From Erythrobacter mangrovi (GTDB lineage Bacteria; Pseudomonadota; Alphaproteobacteria; Sphingomonadales; Sphingomonadaceae), in contig NZ_CP053921.1 in NCBI RefSeq assembly GCF_013260645.1, positions 310,001 through 374,000 on the forward strand: a stretch of 64,000 nucleotides of DNA, written 5' to 3'. Shown piece by piece: positions 36,393 to 45,873 of this stretch. The position numbers and the translations under genes were made by a program. The notes under the pieces were generated by a model. The model was not told the DNA's origin. It searched no databases and was given only the letters and a program-made list of their open reading frames with translations. Positions within the stretch are counted from its first letter, which is position 1. Each line of letters begins with the position of its first letter.

Positions 36393-38564
36393 ATGCGGAA
36401 ATGGTTAGGGCGCATCGGATTTGCGCTGGTGGTGATTTTGATCGCCGGCTTCATAGTGCTGGCTACGTGGGAACCGTTCTGGGCCGAACGAGACGATGTC
36501 CGCCTGTCGGACCGCTCCTATTCCGCCGAAATCGTGCGCGACGATTTCGGCGTCCCGCATATCTACGGCAAGACCGACGCCGATGTCGCCTACGGCGTGG
36601 CTGTGGCGCACGCACAGGATGATTTCGCGACACTCCAGGACGTCGTCGCCATGGCCCGCGGTCGCTATGGCGCGATCGCCGGACAGGACGGTGCGGCGGT
36701 GGACTATGTCTACCACCTGCTCGATGCACGCGGCACGGCAGAACGCCACTATCCCAAACTGCCCGAAGATACGCGGGCGCTGTTCGAAGCCTATGCGACT
36801 GGCCTCAACGACTATGCCAAGGACCATCCTGACGAGGTCGCCCTCGCCAACCTGTTCCCCGTCGACGGGACCGACATCGCCGCGGGTTTCGCATTGCGCC
36901 AGCCGTTCTTCTTCGGCCTCAACAATGTCATCGAACCCTTGGTGACGGGCACGGATCTCCTGCCAGAGTTCGGCCCGCCAACCCCCAAGGGCAAGCAGGC
37001 CCGCGCCTACCCGCTACCTTGGGGTGAAGACGGGGCGCTGTCCGGCTCGAACGCCTTCGCGATCGCCCCGCAGAAATCGGGCGATGGCGCCACCCGCCTG
37101 GTATCGAACAGCCACCAACCGTGGCGCGGCGGCGTTGCCTGGTACGAACTCGTCGTCGAGAGCGGTGAGGGCTGGCACTATGCCGGCGCGAACTTCCCGG
37201 GCAGCCCCTACCCCTTCCTCGGCCACAATGAGGACCTCGGCTGGACCAATACGGTCAACCGTCCCGACATGGCCGACGTCTACCAGCTGGTGATGGACGA
37301 TAGCGGCACCAAATACCGCATGGGGGACAAGTGGTTAGCGCTCGAGGAAAACATCGTCACCCTGCCGGTAAAGCTCGGCCCGCTAGTGCTTCCGATCCCG
37401 CGCAAGGTCTATCGCAGCGTACACGGTCCGGTGATCCGGAACGAGCGGGGCACCTTCGCGATCCGCTATGGCGGGATCGACAATATCGGCCAGCTCGACG
37501 CCTATTACCGGCTCAACAAGGCCAAGAGCCTCGATGAATGGCAGGCCATCCTTGCGCGGATGGACATCCCGTCCACCAACTTCATCTACGGCGATGCCAA
37601 GGGCAATATCGCCTATGTCTACAATGCGGCGATCCCCGATCGGCCCAAGGGATATGATTGGCGGGGCATCTTGCCCGGCGACGATGCAAAGGCGATCTGG
37701 AAGGGCCCCGTCGCTTACGAGGCGCTCCCGCGCTACATCAATCCCGCAAGCGGATGGCTCTACAACTCGAACAACACCCCCTTTACCGCCGCGGGGCCGG
37801 GCAGCGACCTGTCACCCGGCAGCGTGCCGCCGGAAATGGGGGTCGAACTCAAGCAGACCAATCGTTCGCACCGCGCGTGGAAGCTGATGAGCGAAGCTGC
37901 GGTGATCGACCTGCCGACACTGAAGCGGATCAAGTATGACACTGGCTACGCACGCGAAGGCTATGTTGCCGATCTCTGGGCCGAACTGGAAACACTGCAG
38001 CTCGACCCCAAGAGCGAGCTTGGCAAAGCACGCCAGCTGTTGATCGACTGGGATTTCGACGCCGACAGCAAGGGACCGGGCGATGCGCTGGCGCTGTTGA
38101 TGATCAAGGATTTCATGTCGGCCGAATACCAGAACAAGCCGCTCCCCAATGTGCGGGAGAAGCTGGCTTGGGCAGTCGACCACCTTAAGGCGCACTTCGG
38201 GCGCATCGATCCGCCGGCGGGCGAGTTGCTGCGCCTCCGGCTCGGCCAGGTCGACCTGCCACTCGACGGCGGATCGGACACGCTGCGGGCTTCGACCACC
38301 TGGGACGTCGCAGACGATGGTCGCCTGGCGGTCAAGCACGGCGACAGCTTCATCCAGTTCATCGAATGGCTCCCGGGCAAGCGGGTCAGCTCGCAGTCGA
38401 TCCAGCCCTTCGGCGCGGCTACCACACGGCCCAATTCCCCGCATTACACCGATCAGGCGGCGCTGTTCGTCCAGCATCGCTTGAAGCCGGTCCATTTCTG
38501 GCGCGAAGACGTGCTCGCCAACGCGAAGTCCCGCACCACCGTCACACACCGACCCAATCGCTAA
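36393..38564 (+). CDS. Penicillin acylase family Ntn hydrolase
   Basis: A self-cleaving periplasmic amidase family whose members cut beta-lactams, acyl-homoserine lactones or acylated peptides. The 723-residue precursor has an N-terminal hydrophobic segment (7-24), an alpha-chain region with 'VRDDFGVPHIYGKTDADVAY', and the autoprocessing Ser219 in LSGSNAFAIAP. After cleavage the new N-terminal Ser would be the nucleophile. The conserved 'NGTN'-like oxyanion segment and 'VNRPDMADVYQL' follow in the beta chain. It precedes the M16 peptidase gene by 11 bp, so they are probably cotranscribed. The native substrate cannot be told from sequence. Confidence 0.9.
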   Translation: MRKWLGRIGFALVVILIAGFIVLATWEPFWAERDDVRLSDRSYSAEIVRDDFGVPHIYGKTDADVAYGVAVAHAQDDFATLQDVVAMARGRYGAIAGQDGAAVDYVYHLLDARGTAERHYPKLPEDTRALFEAYATGLNDYAKDHPDEVALANLFPVDGTDIAAGFALRQPFFFGLNNVIEPLVTGTDLLPEFGPPTPKGKQARAYPLPWGEDGALSGSNAFAIAPQKSGDGATRLVSNSHQPWRGGVAWYELVVESGEGWHYAGANFPGSPYPFLGHNEDLGWTNTVNRPDMADVYQLVMDDSGTKYRMGDKWLALEENIVTLPVKLGPLVLPIPRKVYRSVHGPVIRNERGTFAIRYGGIDNIGQLDAYYRLNKAKSLDEWQAILARMDIPSTNFIYGDAKGNIAYVYNAAIPDRPKGYDWRGILPGDDAKAIWKGPVAYEALPRYINPASGWLYNSNNTPFTAAGPGSDLSPGSVPPEMGVELKQTNRSHRAWKLMSEAAVIDLPTLKRIKYDTGYAREGYVADLWAELETLQLDPKSELGKARQLLIDWDFDADSKGPGDALALLMIKDFMSAEYQNKPLPNVREKLAWAVDHLKAHFGRIDPPAGELLRLRLGQVDLPLDGGSDTLRASTTWDVADDGRLAVKHGDSFIQFIEWLPGKRVSSQSIQPFGAATTRPNSPHYTDQAALFVQHRLKPVHFWREDVLANAKSRTTVTHRPNR

Positions 38565-38575
38565 CAGGAGCCTCG

Positions 38576-41446
38576 ATGCGTCCCCATCTCCTCAGCAGCC
38601 TTGCCGCAATCGCGCTTGTCGCCGGATCGGCGGCCCACGCTGACACACCGCTAAAGCCCGCACCTGTCACCGAGGCATCGACGCTCTCCGAACTCGTCGA
38701 GAAGGTCGATATTCCCTATGAGAGTTTCACACTCGAAAACGGCCTGACCGTGCTGGTCCATACCGACCGCAAGGCGCCGATCGTGGGCGTCACGACCTAT
38801 TACCGGGTCGGCTCCAAGCATGAACCACGCGGCCGCACCGGCTTCGCCCACCTGTTCGAGCACTTGATGTTTGGCGGCAGCGAGAACGTCGAGAACTTCG
38901 ATATCCCGCTCGAGGCTGCCGGTTCGACCAGCACCAACGGTTCGACCAACTTCGACCGCACCAACTACGTCGAAACTGTGCCGACCGGTGCACTCGACCT
39001 GGCGCTGATGATGGAAAGCGACCGTATGGGCTATCTGCTTGGCGCGATCAGCCAGGAGAAGCTCGATAAGCAGCGCGGCGTCGTCCAGAACGAGAAGCGC
39101 CAGGGCGACAACCAGCCCTATGGCCTGACCTTCTACGCCCTGCTGGAGGGGCTCTTCCCCGTGGGGCACCCCTATCGTCATTCGACCATCGGTTCGATGG
39201 CCGACCTCGATGCCGCGAGCCTTACCGACGTACGCAAGTGGTTCACGGACAATTACGCGCCCAACAATGTGGTGCTGTCGCTGACCGGCGACATCGATGC
39301 CGCGACCGCCCGGCCGATGGTCGAAAGGTGGTTTGGTGCGATCCCGCGCGGACCCGAAGTGACCCCAGTCCAGGCAGCTCCTGTGACGCTCGCCACGGAA
39401 AAGACCCGCGAATTGATCGACCAGGTCCCGCAGACGCGCATCTATCGCGCCTGGACCGGACCGAGCCTCAATCACGCCGACGCGGTTCCTTTGAGCATCG
39501 GGATGAGCGTACTCGGCGGCCTTGCCAGTTCACGGCTCGACAATGTGCTGGTGCGTGACGAGCAGCTCGCCACGAGTGTTAGCGCCTTCAACTGGCAGTC
39601 CGAGCAGGTCTCGGTGCTCGTCGCACAGATGGACATCAAGCCCGGGATCGATCGTGCGATAGCCGAGAAACGCCTCGACGAGGTGATTGCCGAAATGCTG
39701 GCGAAGGGCCCCACTGCAGACGAGCTGACCCGCGCCGCCACCAGCCTGGTGTCGAGCGAGATCGACGGCTTGGAACGCGTCGGCGGCTTCGGCGGTAAGG
39801 GCGCAACACTGGCCGAAGGCCTGCTCTATTCGCAGGATCCCGCGTTCTACAAGTCCACGCTCGAGCAGGTCGCCGCACTGAAGCCCGCACAGGTGACCGA
39901 GGCGCTGGGTCGCTGGATGACGCGCCCTGCCTACCGCCTCGCCATCGTACCCGGCGAACGTGTGGAAAGCGGCGCCACCATGGGTGGCTGGGGCGATGAG
40001 GGCAGCGTTGCCGCGCCGCCGCCCGATGCCAAGGCACCAATCGAGGTCACTCGCACCGGTCCGCCGCGCGAATTGCCGACGCCGCAGCCGGTCGGCCCGC
40101 TGACCTTCCCGACGGTCGAGCGCGCCAAACTAGAAAACGGGATCGAAGTCACACTCGCTCGCCGCACGGCGATCCCCAAGGTGGCCATCTCGGTCGAATT
40201 CGACGCAGGCTATGCCGCCGACGGCGCGGCCAATGCCGGCACACAGTCGCTGATGATGGACCTGCTCGAGGAAGGTACAACCAGCCGCAGCGCGCTCCAA
40301 ATCGCCGAGGAGCAGGAGCGACTCGGCGCAGAGATTGGCACGGGCAGCTCGCTCGATACCAGCTCGGTGTCGATGAATGCGCTCACCTCCAACCTGGCGC
40401 CATCCCTGGCGCTGATGGCCGACATCGTGCGCAACCCGGCCTTCGCCGAAACCGAGGTACAGCGGGTGCGCGACCAGCGGCTCGCCGAAATCGGCCAGCA
40501 GCTCTCATCGCCCGGTGGCCTGGCCGGCCGCACACTGCGCCCGCTCGTGTTCGGCGAGAACCACCCCTATGGCTCGGTCGGATCGCTCGGGCTGGTACCG
40601 GTGGTCGAAGCGATCGGTCCGGCCAAGCTGCGTGCCGAGCACCAGGCATGGATCCGGCCCGAGAACGCCAAGATCTTCGTCGTCGGCGACGTGACCATGG
40701 GCGAGCTCAAGCCGCAGCTTGAGCGCGCCTTTGGCGACTGGCAGGGCACCGGCGAGGCAGCACCTGCCAAGGTCCTGGACGGCGCGATTCCTGCGCCCCA
40801 GACCAAGTTGGTGGTGATCGACCGGCCCAATTCGCCGCAATCGGTGATCTACGCCGGTCGGGTCCTGCCGATCACCGGACCCACGTCCGGTCTTGAATCG
40901 CTCGATCTGGCCAACGAAGTGCTCGGCAACGGTTTCCTCAGCCGTATCAACATGGTGATCCGCGAGGAAAAGGGCTGGAGCTACGGCGCGCGCAGCGGGG
41001 TGGACGACCCGGCCGGCCCGCGCCTGTTCACGATCAGCACCGCGGTCCAGTCGGACCGCACCGCGGATTCGGTCCAGTTGATCCTCGATATCGCGCGCGA
41101 TTTCGCCAATGGCGCGCAGGGGGTCGACGACACCGAATTCAATCGTGTGACCGACGGCAATATCCGCGGGCTGCCCAATCGCTTCGAGACCAATTTCCAG
41201 GTTCTCGGCGCGATCGAGGAGAATGATCGCCTTGGTCGGCCTGACGATTATTACACCACCCTGCCCGACCGCTATCGCGCGATTACCAAGGATGCGATCG
41301 ACGCCGCGGCCAAGCAGTATCTCGGCCCCGATAATCTCACCATCGTGGTGGTCGGGGACCGCAAGCTGATCGACGCGCAGCTCGCCAAACTCGGCCTGCC
41401 GATCACCTATCTCGCTGTTGACACGAGTGTCAGCAACGCGGAATAA
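38576..41446 (+). CDS. M16 family zinc metallopeptidase (two-domain, periplasmic)
   Basis: A 956-residue inverzincin peptidase. ATG 38576 has ACAGGAG upstream and a signal peptide ending 'AAHADT' (residue 22). The first M16 domain carries the reversed zinc motif HLFEH (92-96), with a distal Glu in the VVQNEKRQ region near 173. The second M16 domain (from about 510) has lost the motif, as is normal for the non-catalytic half. It degrades or processes peptides in the periplasm, and the partner is likely the upstream acylase product. The frame open to 38366 is the shadow of the previous gene. Confidence 0.93.
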   Translation: MRPHLLSSLAAIALVAGSAAHADTPLKPAPVTEASTLSELVEKVDIPYESFTLENGLTVLVHTDRKAPIVGVTTYYRVGSKHEPRGRTGFAHLFEHLMFGGSENVENFDIPLEAAGSTSTNGSTNFDRTNYVETVPTGALDLALMMESDRMGYLLGAISQEKLDKQRGVVQNEKRQGDNQPYGLTFYALLEGLFPVGHPYRHSTIGSMADLDAASLTDVRKWFTDNYAPNNVVLSLTGDIDAATARPMVERWFGAIPRGPEVTPVQAAPVTLATEKTRELIDQVPQTRIYRAWTGPSLNHADAVPLSIGMSVLGGLASSRLDNVLVRDEQLATSVSAFNWQSEQVSVLVAQMDIKPGIDRAIAEKRLDEVIAEMLAKGPTADELTRAATSLVSSEIDGLERVGGFGGKGATLAEGLLYSQDPAFYKSTLEQVAALKPAQVTEALGRWMTRPAYRLAIVPGERVESGATMGGWGDEGSVAAPPPDAKAPIEVTRTGPPRELPTPQPVGPLTFPTVERAKLENGIEVTLARRTAIPKVAISVEFDAGYAADGAANAGTQSLMMDLLEEGTTSRSALQIAEEQERLGAEIGTGSSLDTSSVSMNALTSNLAPSLALMADIVRNPAFAETEVQRVRDQRLAEIGQQLSSPGGLAGRTLRPLVFGENHPYGSVGSLGLVPVVEAIGPAKLRAEHQAWIRPENAKIFVVGDVTMGELKPQLERAFGDWQGTGEAAPAKVLDGAIPAPQTKLVVIDRPNSPQSVIYAGRVLPITGPTSGLESLDLANEVLGNGFLSRINMVIREEKGWSYGARSGVDDPAGPRLFTISTAVQSDRTADSVQLILDIARDFANGAQGVDDTEFNRVTDGNIRGLPNRFETNFQVLGAIEENDRLGRPDDYYTTLPDRYRAITKDAIDAAAKQYLGPDNLTIVVVGDRKLIDAQLAKLGLPITYLAVDTSVSNAE

Positions 41447-41485
41447 GCGTCACCAATCCAACCTCAAGCGAAGAGAGGAAATGCC

Positions 41486-41791
41486 ATGTCCGTAGCCGGT
41501 ACCTATGAGACCACCGTCAAGAGCCCGATGGGCGACCAGAAGGGCACGCTGACCGTCAATCCCAGCGACGATGGCACCAGCTTCACCGGCTCGATGGCCG
41601 GCGGCATGGGCGCGATGGACATCGCCGACGGGTCGGTCGATGGCAACACCATCAGCTGGAAGATGAACATGACGGTGCCGATGCCGATGACGCTGACCTG
41701 CACCGCCACCATCGACGGCGACAGCCTGACCGGCAAGGTCAATGCCGGCGCCTTTGGCGACATGCCGCTGACGGGCACGCGCAAGGCCTGA
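41486..41791 (+). CDS. Conserved small protein, unknown function
   Basis: A 101-residue protein made mostly of short beta strands, rich in Met, Gly, Thr and Asp, with no signal peptide. A good ribosome site (GAGAGGAAATGCC) precedes the ATG. 'MGDQKGTLTV' and 'TGSMAGGMGAMDI' repeats suggest a lipocalin- or START-like beta structure, but I do not recognise the family. It is 39 bp after the M16 peptidase, may share its transcript, and is followed by a strong terminator. Confidence 0.7.
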   Translation: MSVAGTYETTVKSPMGDQKGTLTVNPSDDGTSFTGSMAGGMGAMDIADGSVDGNTISWKMNMTVPMPMTLTCTATIDGDSLTGKVNAGAFGDMPLTGTRKA

Positions 41792-41812
41792 TCCGGCCAA
41801 GTAACGAGCAAC

Positions 41813-41852
41813 AAAAAAGGGCGTCGGGATTTGATTCCGGCGCCCTTTTCTT
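41813..41852 (+). terminator. Intrinsic terminator after the M16-peptidase operon
   Basis: AAGGGCGTCGG and CCGGCGCCCTT form an 11-bp stem with one G-U pair and a loop of about 9 bases. It is flanked by A6 upstream and TTTTCTT downstream, a classic intrinsic terminator. Confidence 0.9.
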
Positions 41853-41987
41853 GCGCCATTCACAATGCGCAAGAGAAGCACGGCCTTGCCATCGTGAGAT
41901 GGTTGTGGCCAAATCGACGTCAAGAATCAGTGGTCGCGTCCGCGTCTCGAGTGAGACAATCGCAATCGTTCCTCAGGGAGAGTGAGG

Positions 41988-42776
41988 ATGACCACGTTAC
42001 TTTCGAAATTTGTCGGCGTGGCAGGCGCTGCCGCCCTCGTTGCCACCCCCGCCCTGGCGGAAAAGGCCGATCAGCTGATCGATATCAACGGCTCCTATGG
42101 CCGGGATGCGGAATCAGCGCTGCAATCGCGCGGGTTCAGCCACGTTTCGACCAACAAGAAGTCGTCGGGCTACGTCTACAGCTATTGGTGGAACGAGCGC
42201 GATGACGACTGCGTCCAGGTCGAAGTCTACAATGGCCGGGTCGAAACGATCACCGATGCCAGCGACCAGGATTGCGGCCATCACAAGGGCGGTAATGCCG
42301 CAGCGGCGGTCGGCGTCGTCGCAGGGGCGGCATTGCTAGGCGCCTTGTTGAGCCACAAGGGCAGCCATCACGACGACGGTCAGCATTCATCCGACCATCA
42401 GGCCGAGGCGCAGTACGAACGTGGTTATAACGACGGCCTGCACAATGCGGCCTACCACAATTACGATCGTTCGGACGCCTATTCGAGCGGCTATTCCGCG
42501 GGCGTCGACCAGCGCAATGCCAACCTCTCGCATCATTCGGGCCGCGGCGGCTATGCCCAGCACGTTGCTTTCAACGATCTCCAGGGTGCGCGCGCGGCGG
42601 GCGGTATGGATGAACTCGAGCGGCGCGGCTTCAGCCAGGTCGATAACTTCACTTCGGGCAATACGCGCTATTCGATCCAGTGGCGCTCTGCGTCGCGCCA
42701 ATGCGTGCAGGTGACGATCGCTGACGGTCATCTCTACGACCTGCGCGATATCGGCCAGCATCCCAACTGCCGTTGA
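41988..42776 (+). CDS. Exported protein with a duplicated domain and a central glycine-rich membrane segment
   Basis: A 262-residue protein with a signal peptide ending 'ATPALA' (about residue 24). The domain 'LQSRGFSHV...YSYWW...DCVQVEVYNGRV...DQDCG' (about 45-98) recurs as 'LERRGFSQV...YSIQW...QCVQVTIADGHL...HPNC' (about 205-262). Between them lie a hydrophobic Gly/Ala segment 'VGVVAGAALLGALLSHK' and a His- and Tyr-rich stretch. The two halves share RGFS, Y-x-W, CVQV, G and a terminal Cys, so this is an internal duplication. The ATG at 41988 is preferred over GTG 41982 because of GGAG spacing. Function unknown; the gene may be cotranscribed with the lipoprotein that follows. Confidence 0.75.
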   Translation: MTTLLSKFVGVAGAAALVATPALAEKADQLIDINGSYGRDAESALQSRGFSHVSTNKKSSGYVYSYWWNERDDDCVQVEVYNGRVETITDASDQDCGHHKGGNAAAAVGVVAGAALLGALLSHKGSHHDDGQHSSDHQAEAQYERGYNDGLHNAAYHNYDRSDAYSSGYSAGVDQRNANLSHHSGRGGYAQHVAFNDLQGARAAGGMDELERRGFSQVDNFTSGNTRYSIQWRSASRQCVQVTIADGHLYDLRDIGQHPNCR

Positions 42777-42793
42777 TACGAGGGAGAGCAATC

Positions 42794-43486
42794 ATGCAGC
42801 GATCGATGATCATGGCGGGCGCCGCCGCGCTCGCCCTCTCCGCCTGCGGCGGAAGCCAGGCCTCGGATGATACCGGGGCGTCCTCAACCCCGGTGGAGGA
42901 CGTGGCAGTCATCCCCGAAGCCCTCGCCCCGTTCGGTGACGGTTATCCCAACCCGGGTGATGCGTGCCGCCGGCTGGGCGAGAGTGAAGCGACGTCCAAC
43001 TTCCTCGACGACAGTGCCACCCTTGTGGGCTGCCCATCGGAAGCCGCCGCCGAAGCGCTCGGCGGCACGGTCATCGGGAACATCGACGGGGTTCGCCTGG
43101 TCAGTATCCCGATGGGCAATGCCAATGTCGGCATGACCCTGCCCGTCGATGCGCCCAGCGAAGACGCGCTGGTCCCCGGAACCGACTACAATGCCACCGC
43201 CCAGATCCGCTGCGGCTTCAAGAACGCCAAGCCATCGCAGAGCTGCGATGCGGGGGTGAAGCGCAAATGGGGTGAAGACGGCACCACGCTGGTCGAAGTG
43301 CAGAAACCCGATGGCTTCAAACGCGCGATCTTCTTCAAGGGAACCGAACCCTATGGAGCGGATAGCGCTCAGTCCGACGGTTCGGCCGGGTGGACCTTCA
43401 CATCGACCCGGAGCGGCGATGAGGTCACCATCCGGTTTGGCCCGGAAACCTATGTGATCGTCGACGCTTTCGTAGAAGGCGGCTGA
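42794..43486 (+). CDS. Putative lipoprotein of unknown function
   Basis: A 230-residue exported protein. The ATG at 42794 follows GAGGGAGAG and gives a lipoprotein signal peptide ending ALSAC (Cys18). A frame from 42773 is rejected as it lacks a ribosome site. A Gly/Ser/Asp-rich linker leads to a mixed alpha/beta part with 'GDACRRLGES', 'LVGCPSEAAAEALGG' and a Cys pair, likely disulfides. No family is recognised. It starts 17 bp after the duplicated-domain protein and ends 5 bp before the convergent trmL gene. Confidence 0.72.
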   Translation: MQRSMIMAGAAALALSACGGSQASDDTGASSTPVEDVAVIPEALAPFGDGYPNPGDACRRLGESEATSNFLDDSATLVGCPSEAAAEALGGTVIGNIDGVRLVSIPMGNANVGMTLPVDAPSEDALVPGTDYNATAQIRCGFKNAKPSQSCDAGVKRKWGEDGTTLVEVQKPDGFKRAIFFKGTEPYGADSAQSDGSAGWTFTSTRSGDEVTIRFGPETYVIVDAFVEGG

Positions 43487-43491
43487 CAGGC

Positions 43492-43953
43492 CTAGCGGGG
43501 AAGGTGCGTCCGCACCGCCTGGTAGGCCGCCGCGGCGACCGTATTGGCCAGGTTGAGCGAGCGCACCTTGTCCGATCGCATCGGCAGGCTCACCATTTGC
43601 TCGCGGTGCGCCTCAACGATCGCAGGCGGGATGCCCTTGGTCTCGCGCCCAAACACGAGATAGGCGTCCGCGGGATAGTCGGGTTCGTAGAAGCTGCGCG
43701 GGGCATATTCCTCGAACAGGAACAGCTGGTCGGCACGCGGAGACCGATCTGCGATGAAGGCATCCCAACTGGCGAATTCGACCAGCCGGATATGCGGCCA
43801 GTAATCGAGACCCGATCGCTTCACCCGCTTGTCCGAAATCTCGAACCCCAGCGGATGGATCAGCACCAGTTCCATGTCGAGCGCAACGCAGGTGCGCCCC
43901 ACCGCCCCGGTATTGCCGGGTATTTCAGGCTGGACGAGGACGATGGAAGTCAC
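43492..43953 (-). CDS. trmL: tRNA (cytidine(34)-2'-O)-methyltransferase
   Basis: A SPOUT-class enzyme that 2'-O-methylates the wobble position of tRNA(Leu). The start at GTG 43953 gives 153 residues, the normal TrmL length; an open frame extends further but begins inside the upstream gene. The N-terminus is 'TSIVLVQPEIPGNTGAVGRT'. The SPOUT knot has 'DAYLVFGRETKGIPPAIVE' and 'SLPMRSDKVRSLNLANTVAA', and the C-terminal trefoil region is intact. It lies 7 bp after the GFA-protein stop at the end of the gat operon. Confidence 0.92.
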   Translation of the reverse strand: MTSIVLVQPEIPGNTGAVGRTCVALDMELVLIHPLGFEISDKRVKRSGLDYWPHIRLVEFASWDAFIADRSPRADQLFLFEEYAPRSFYEPDYPADAYLVFGRETKGIPPAIVEAHREQMVSLPMRSDKVRSLNLANTVAAAAYQAVRTHLPR

Positions 43954-43960
43954 GGCCGGC

Positions 43961-44371
43961 TCAGCCGTCGGAACCGAGGATGCTACTCTCGCGAATGTAG
44001 CCGAACTCACCCTCTCCGGACCACGCCTTGCCATCGGGAAAGCGGAGTTCAATTCCCGCCAGTTCTGCCTCTTCGGCCAAACCCATGTTGACGCCCAACA
44101 TGATGTCCCCGAATTTGACCACCGCTGCCTCGGTCAATCGGAAATGAGTGGTCGAGCCGCAACTTGGGCAAAAATGAACCTCGACGGCCGGTTCGTCCTT
44201 GTCGTGACGGCGATAGCTCGAGCTACTCCCGGTGACCGTCACCTCAGCAGGTTCGAAATAGCCCCAGCGCGCCCCAGACTTGCGGCAAAGGTCACAGTTG
44301 CACGCATGGATGAATTCCGGCCTCCTGCTAGTCGTGACCCGCACGCCTCCACAGAAGCATTCAAGTGTCAT
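43961..44371 (-). CDS. GFA/CENP-V zinc-domain protein
   Basis: A 136-residue protein of the glutathione-dependent formaldehyde-activating (GFA) family. Zinc-binding cysteines are Cys5, Cys7, Cys24, Cys26, Cys29, Cys68 and Cys71 (CFCGGV, CNCDLC, FCPSCGS), the complete family pattern. Some members act in formaldehyde metabolism; most, including this one, have no proven activity. The ATG overlaps the gatB stop by one base (TAATG), so translation is coupled to gatB. It is followed by trmL. Confidence 0.88.
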   Translation of the reverse strand: MTLECFCGGVRVTTSRRPEFIHACNCDLCRKSGARWGYFEPAEVTVTGSSSSYRRHDKDEPAVEVHFCPSCGSTTHFRLTEAAVVKFGDIMLGVNMGLAEEAELAGIELRFPDGKAWSGEGEFGYIRESSILGSDG

Positions 44372-45873
44372 TATCCCAGCTTGTCCTTGAGGATCTGGTT
44401 GACCACAGCTGGGTTGCCCTTGCCCTGCAGCGCCTTCATCGTCTGGCCGACGAAGAAGCCGAACAGCTTGTCCTTGCCGCTGCGGTATTCCTCGACCTTG
44501 TCGGCGTTGGCGGCGAGGACTTCGTCGATCACGCTTTCGATCGCGCCGGTGTCGCTGAGCTGCTTAAGCCCCTCGGTCTCGGCGATCTCTTCCGGGGTCC
44601 GGCCGGTCTTGAGGACGATCTCGAAGATCTCCTTCGCCTGGCCGCCGCTGATTTCGCCCTTGGCCTGCATATCGAGGATCGCAGCCTGCGCTTCTGCGGT
44701 GGCGAAGGCCGGATTGGCCTCTTCACCCAGCGCGTTGATCACGCCGGGTGCGACCGACAGCGCCCAGTTGGCGACCTGCGTGGCGACATCGCGTTCGGGC
44801 TTGCCGATGCCCCTGGCAGTAGCGGCGAGCAGCGTTTCGAAGCGGGCAAAGGTCTCGACTTCGGCGGTCAGTTCGCGGGCATTGTATTCGCTCAGGCCCA
44901 GGTCCCCGACATAGCGCGCGCGCTTGGCATCGGGCAGTTCGGGCAACGAGGCGCGGCACTCCTCGAGGAAAGCGTCTTCGAGCTCGAGCGGAAGCAGGTC
45001 GGGATCGGGGAAGTAGCGGTAATCATGCGCGTCTTCCTTCGAACGCATCGTCCGCGTGGTGCCCGTACCCGGATCGAACAGGCGGGTTTCCTGTTCGACC
45101 GTACCGCCATTCTCGATCACATCGACCTGGCGGTTGGCCTCATATTCGATGACCTGCATGACGAAGCGAACCGAGTTGACGTTCTTCGTCTCGGTCCGCG
45201 TGCCGAATTCCTCGCCCGGGCGACGCACCGACACATTGACGTCGGCGCGCATCGATCCTTCTTCCATATTGCCGTCGCACGAACCGACATAGCGCAGGAT
45301 CGCGCGCAGCTTGCGGACATAGGCCCCGGCCTCCGCCGGCGAACGCATGTCAGGCTTCGACACGATTTCCATCAGCGCCACACCGCTGCGGTTGAGATCG
45401 ACATAGGACATGGTCGGATGCTGGTCATGCATCAGCTTGCCCGCATCCTGTTCCACATGGATTCGCTCGATGCCGATCACCTTGTCTTCGGCGATCCCGG
45501 CCTTTTCGTCGGCGTCGATCATAAGGCTGCCCTCACCCACCAGCGGATGGTAGAGCTGGCTGATCTGGTAGCCCTGCGGCAGGTCGGCATAGAAGTAGTT
45601 CTTGCGGTCGAAACGCGACCATTTGTTGATCTGCGCCTCGATCGCCATGCCGGTGCGCACCGCCTGGCGGATGCATTCGCGGTTGGGCACCGGCAGCATG
45701 CCCGGCATCGCCGCATCGACGAGGCTGACCTGCGTGTTCGGCTCCGCCCCGAAGGCGGTGGCGGCACCGCTGAACAGCTTGGAATTCGAGACGACCTGCG
45801 CGTGGACTTCGAGGCCGATCACGACCTCCCATTCGCCCGTTGCGCCCTGGATGCGGTAAGTGCTCACCACCAT
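44371..45873 (-). CDS. gatB: Aspartyl/glutamyl-tRNA amidotransferase subunit B
   Basis: The tRNA-binding kinase-like subunit of GatCAB, which turns Glu-tRNA(Gln) and Asp-tRNA(Asn) into the correct charged tRNAs. Start 45873 is inside the end of gatA (10-bp overlap) and gives the normal 500-residue GatB. The longer frame to 46143 is only the shadow of gatA. The cradle domain shows '[19 protein letters not shown]' near residue 15 and '[17 protein letters not shown]' near 105. The C-terminal YqeY-like tail is '[20 protein letters not shown]'-like. It is the third gene of gatC-gatA-gatB. Confidence 0.95.
   Translation of the reverse strand: MVVSTYRIQGATGEWEVVIGLEVHAQVVSNSKLFSGAATAFGAEPNTQVSLVDAAMPGMLPVPNRECIRQAVRTGMAIEAQINKWSRFDRKNYFYADLPQGYQISQLYHPLVGEGSLMIDADEKAGIAEDKVIGIERIHVEQDAGKLMHDQHPTMSYVDLNRSGVALMEIVSKPDMRSPAEAGAYVRKLRAILRYVGSCDGNMEEGSMRADVNVSVRRPGEEFGTRTETKNVNSVRFVMQVIEYEANRQVDVIENGGTVEQETRLFDPGTGTTRTMRSKEDAHDYRYFPDPDLLPLELEDAFLEECRASLPELPDAKRARYVGDLGLSEYNARELTAEVETFARFETLLAATARGIGKPERDVATQVANWALSVAPGVINALGEEANPAFATAEAQAAILDMQAKGEISGGQAKEIFEIVLKTGRTPEEIAETEGLKQLSDTGAIESVIDEVLAANADKVEEYRSGKDKLFGFFVGQTMKALQGKGNPAVVNQILKDKLG

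Noticed and set aside
35276..36622. A 448-codon plus-strand frame opposite the HerA-like ATPase
   Set aside because: Antisense shadow; the ATPase has intact Walker motifs on the other strand.
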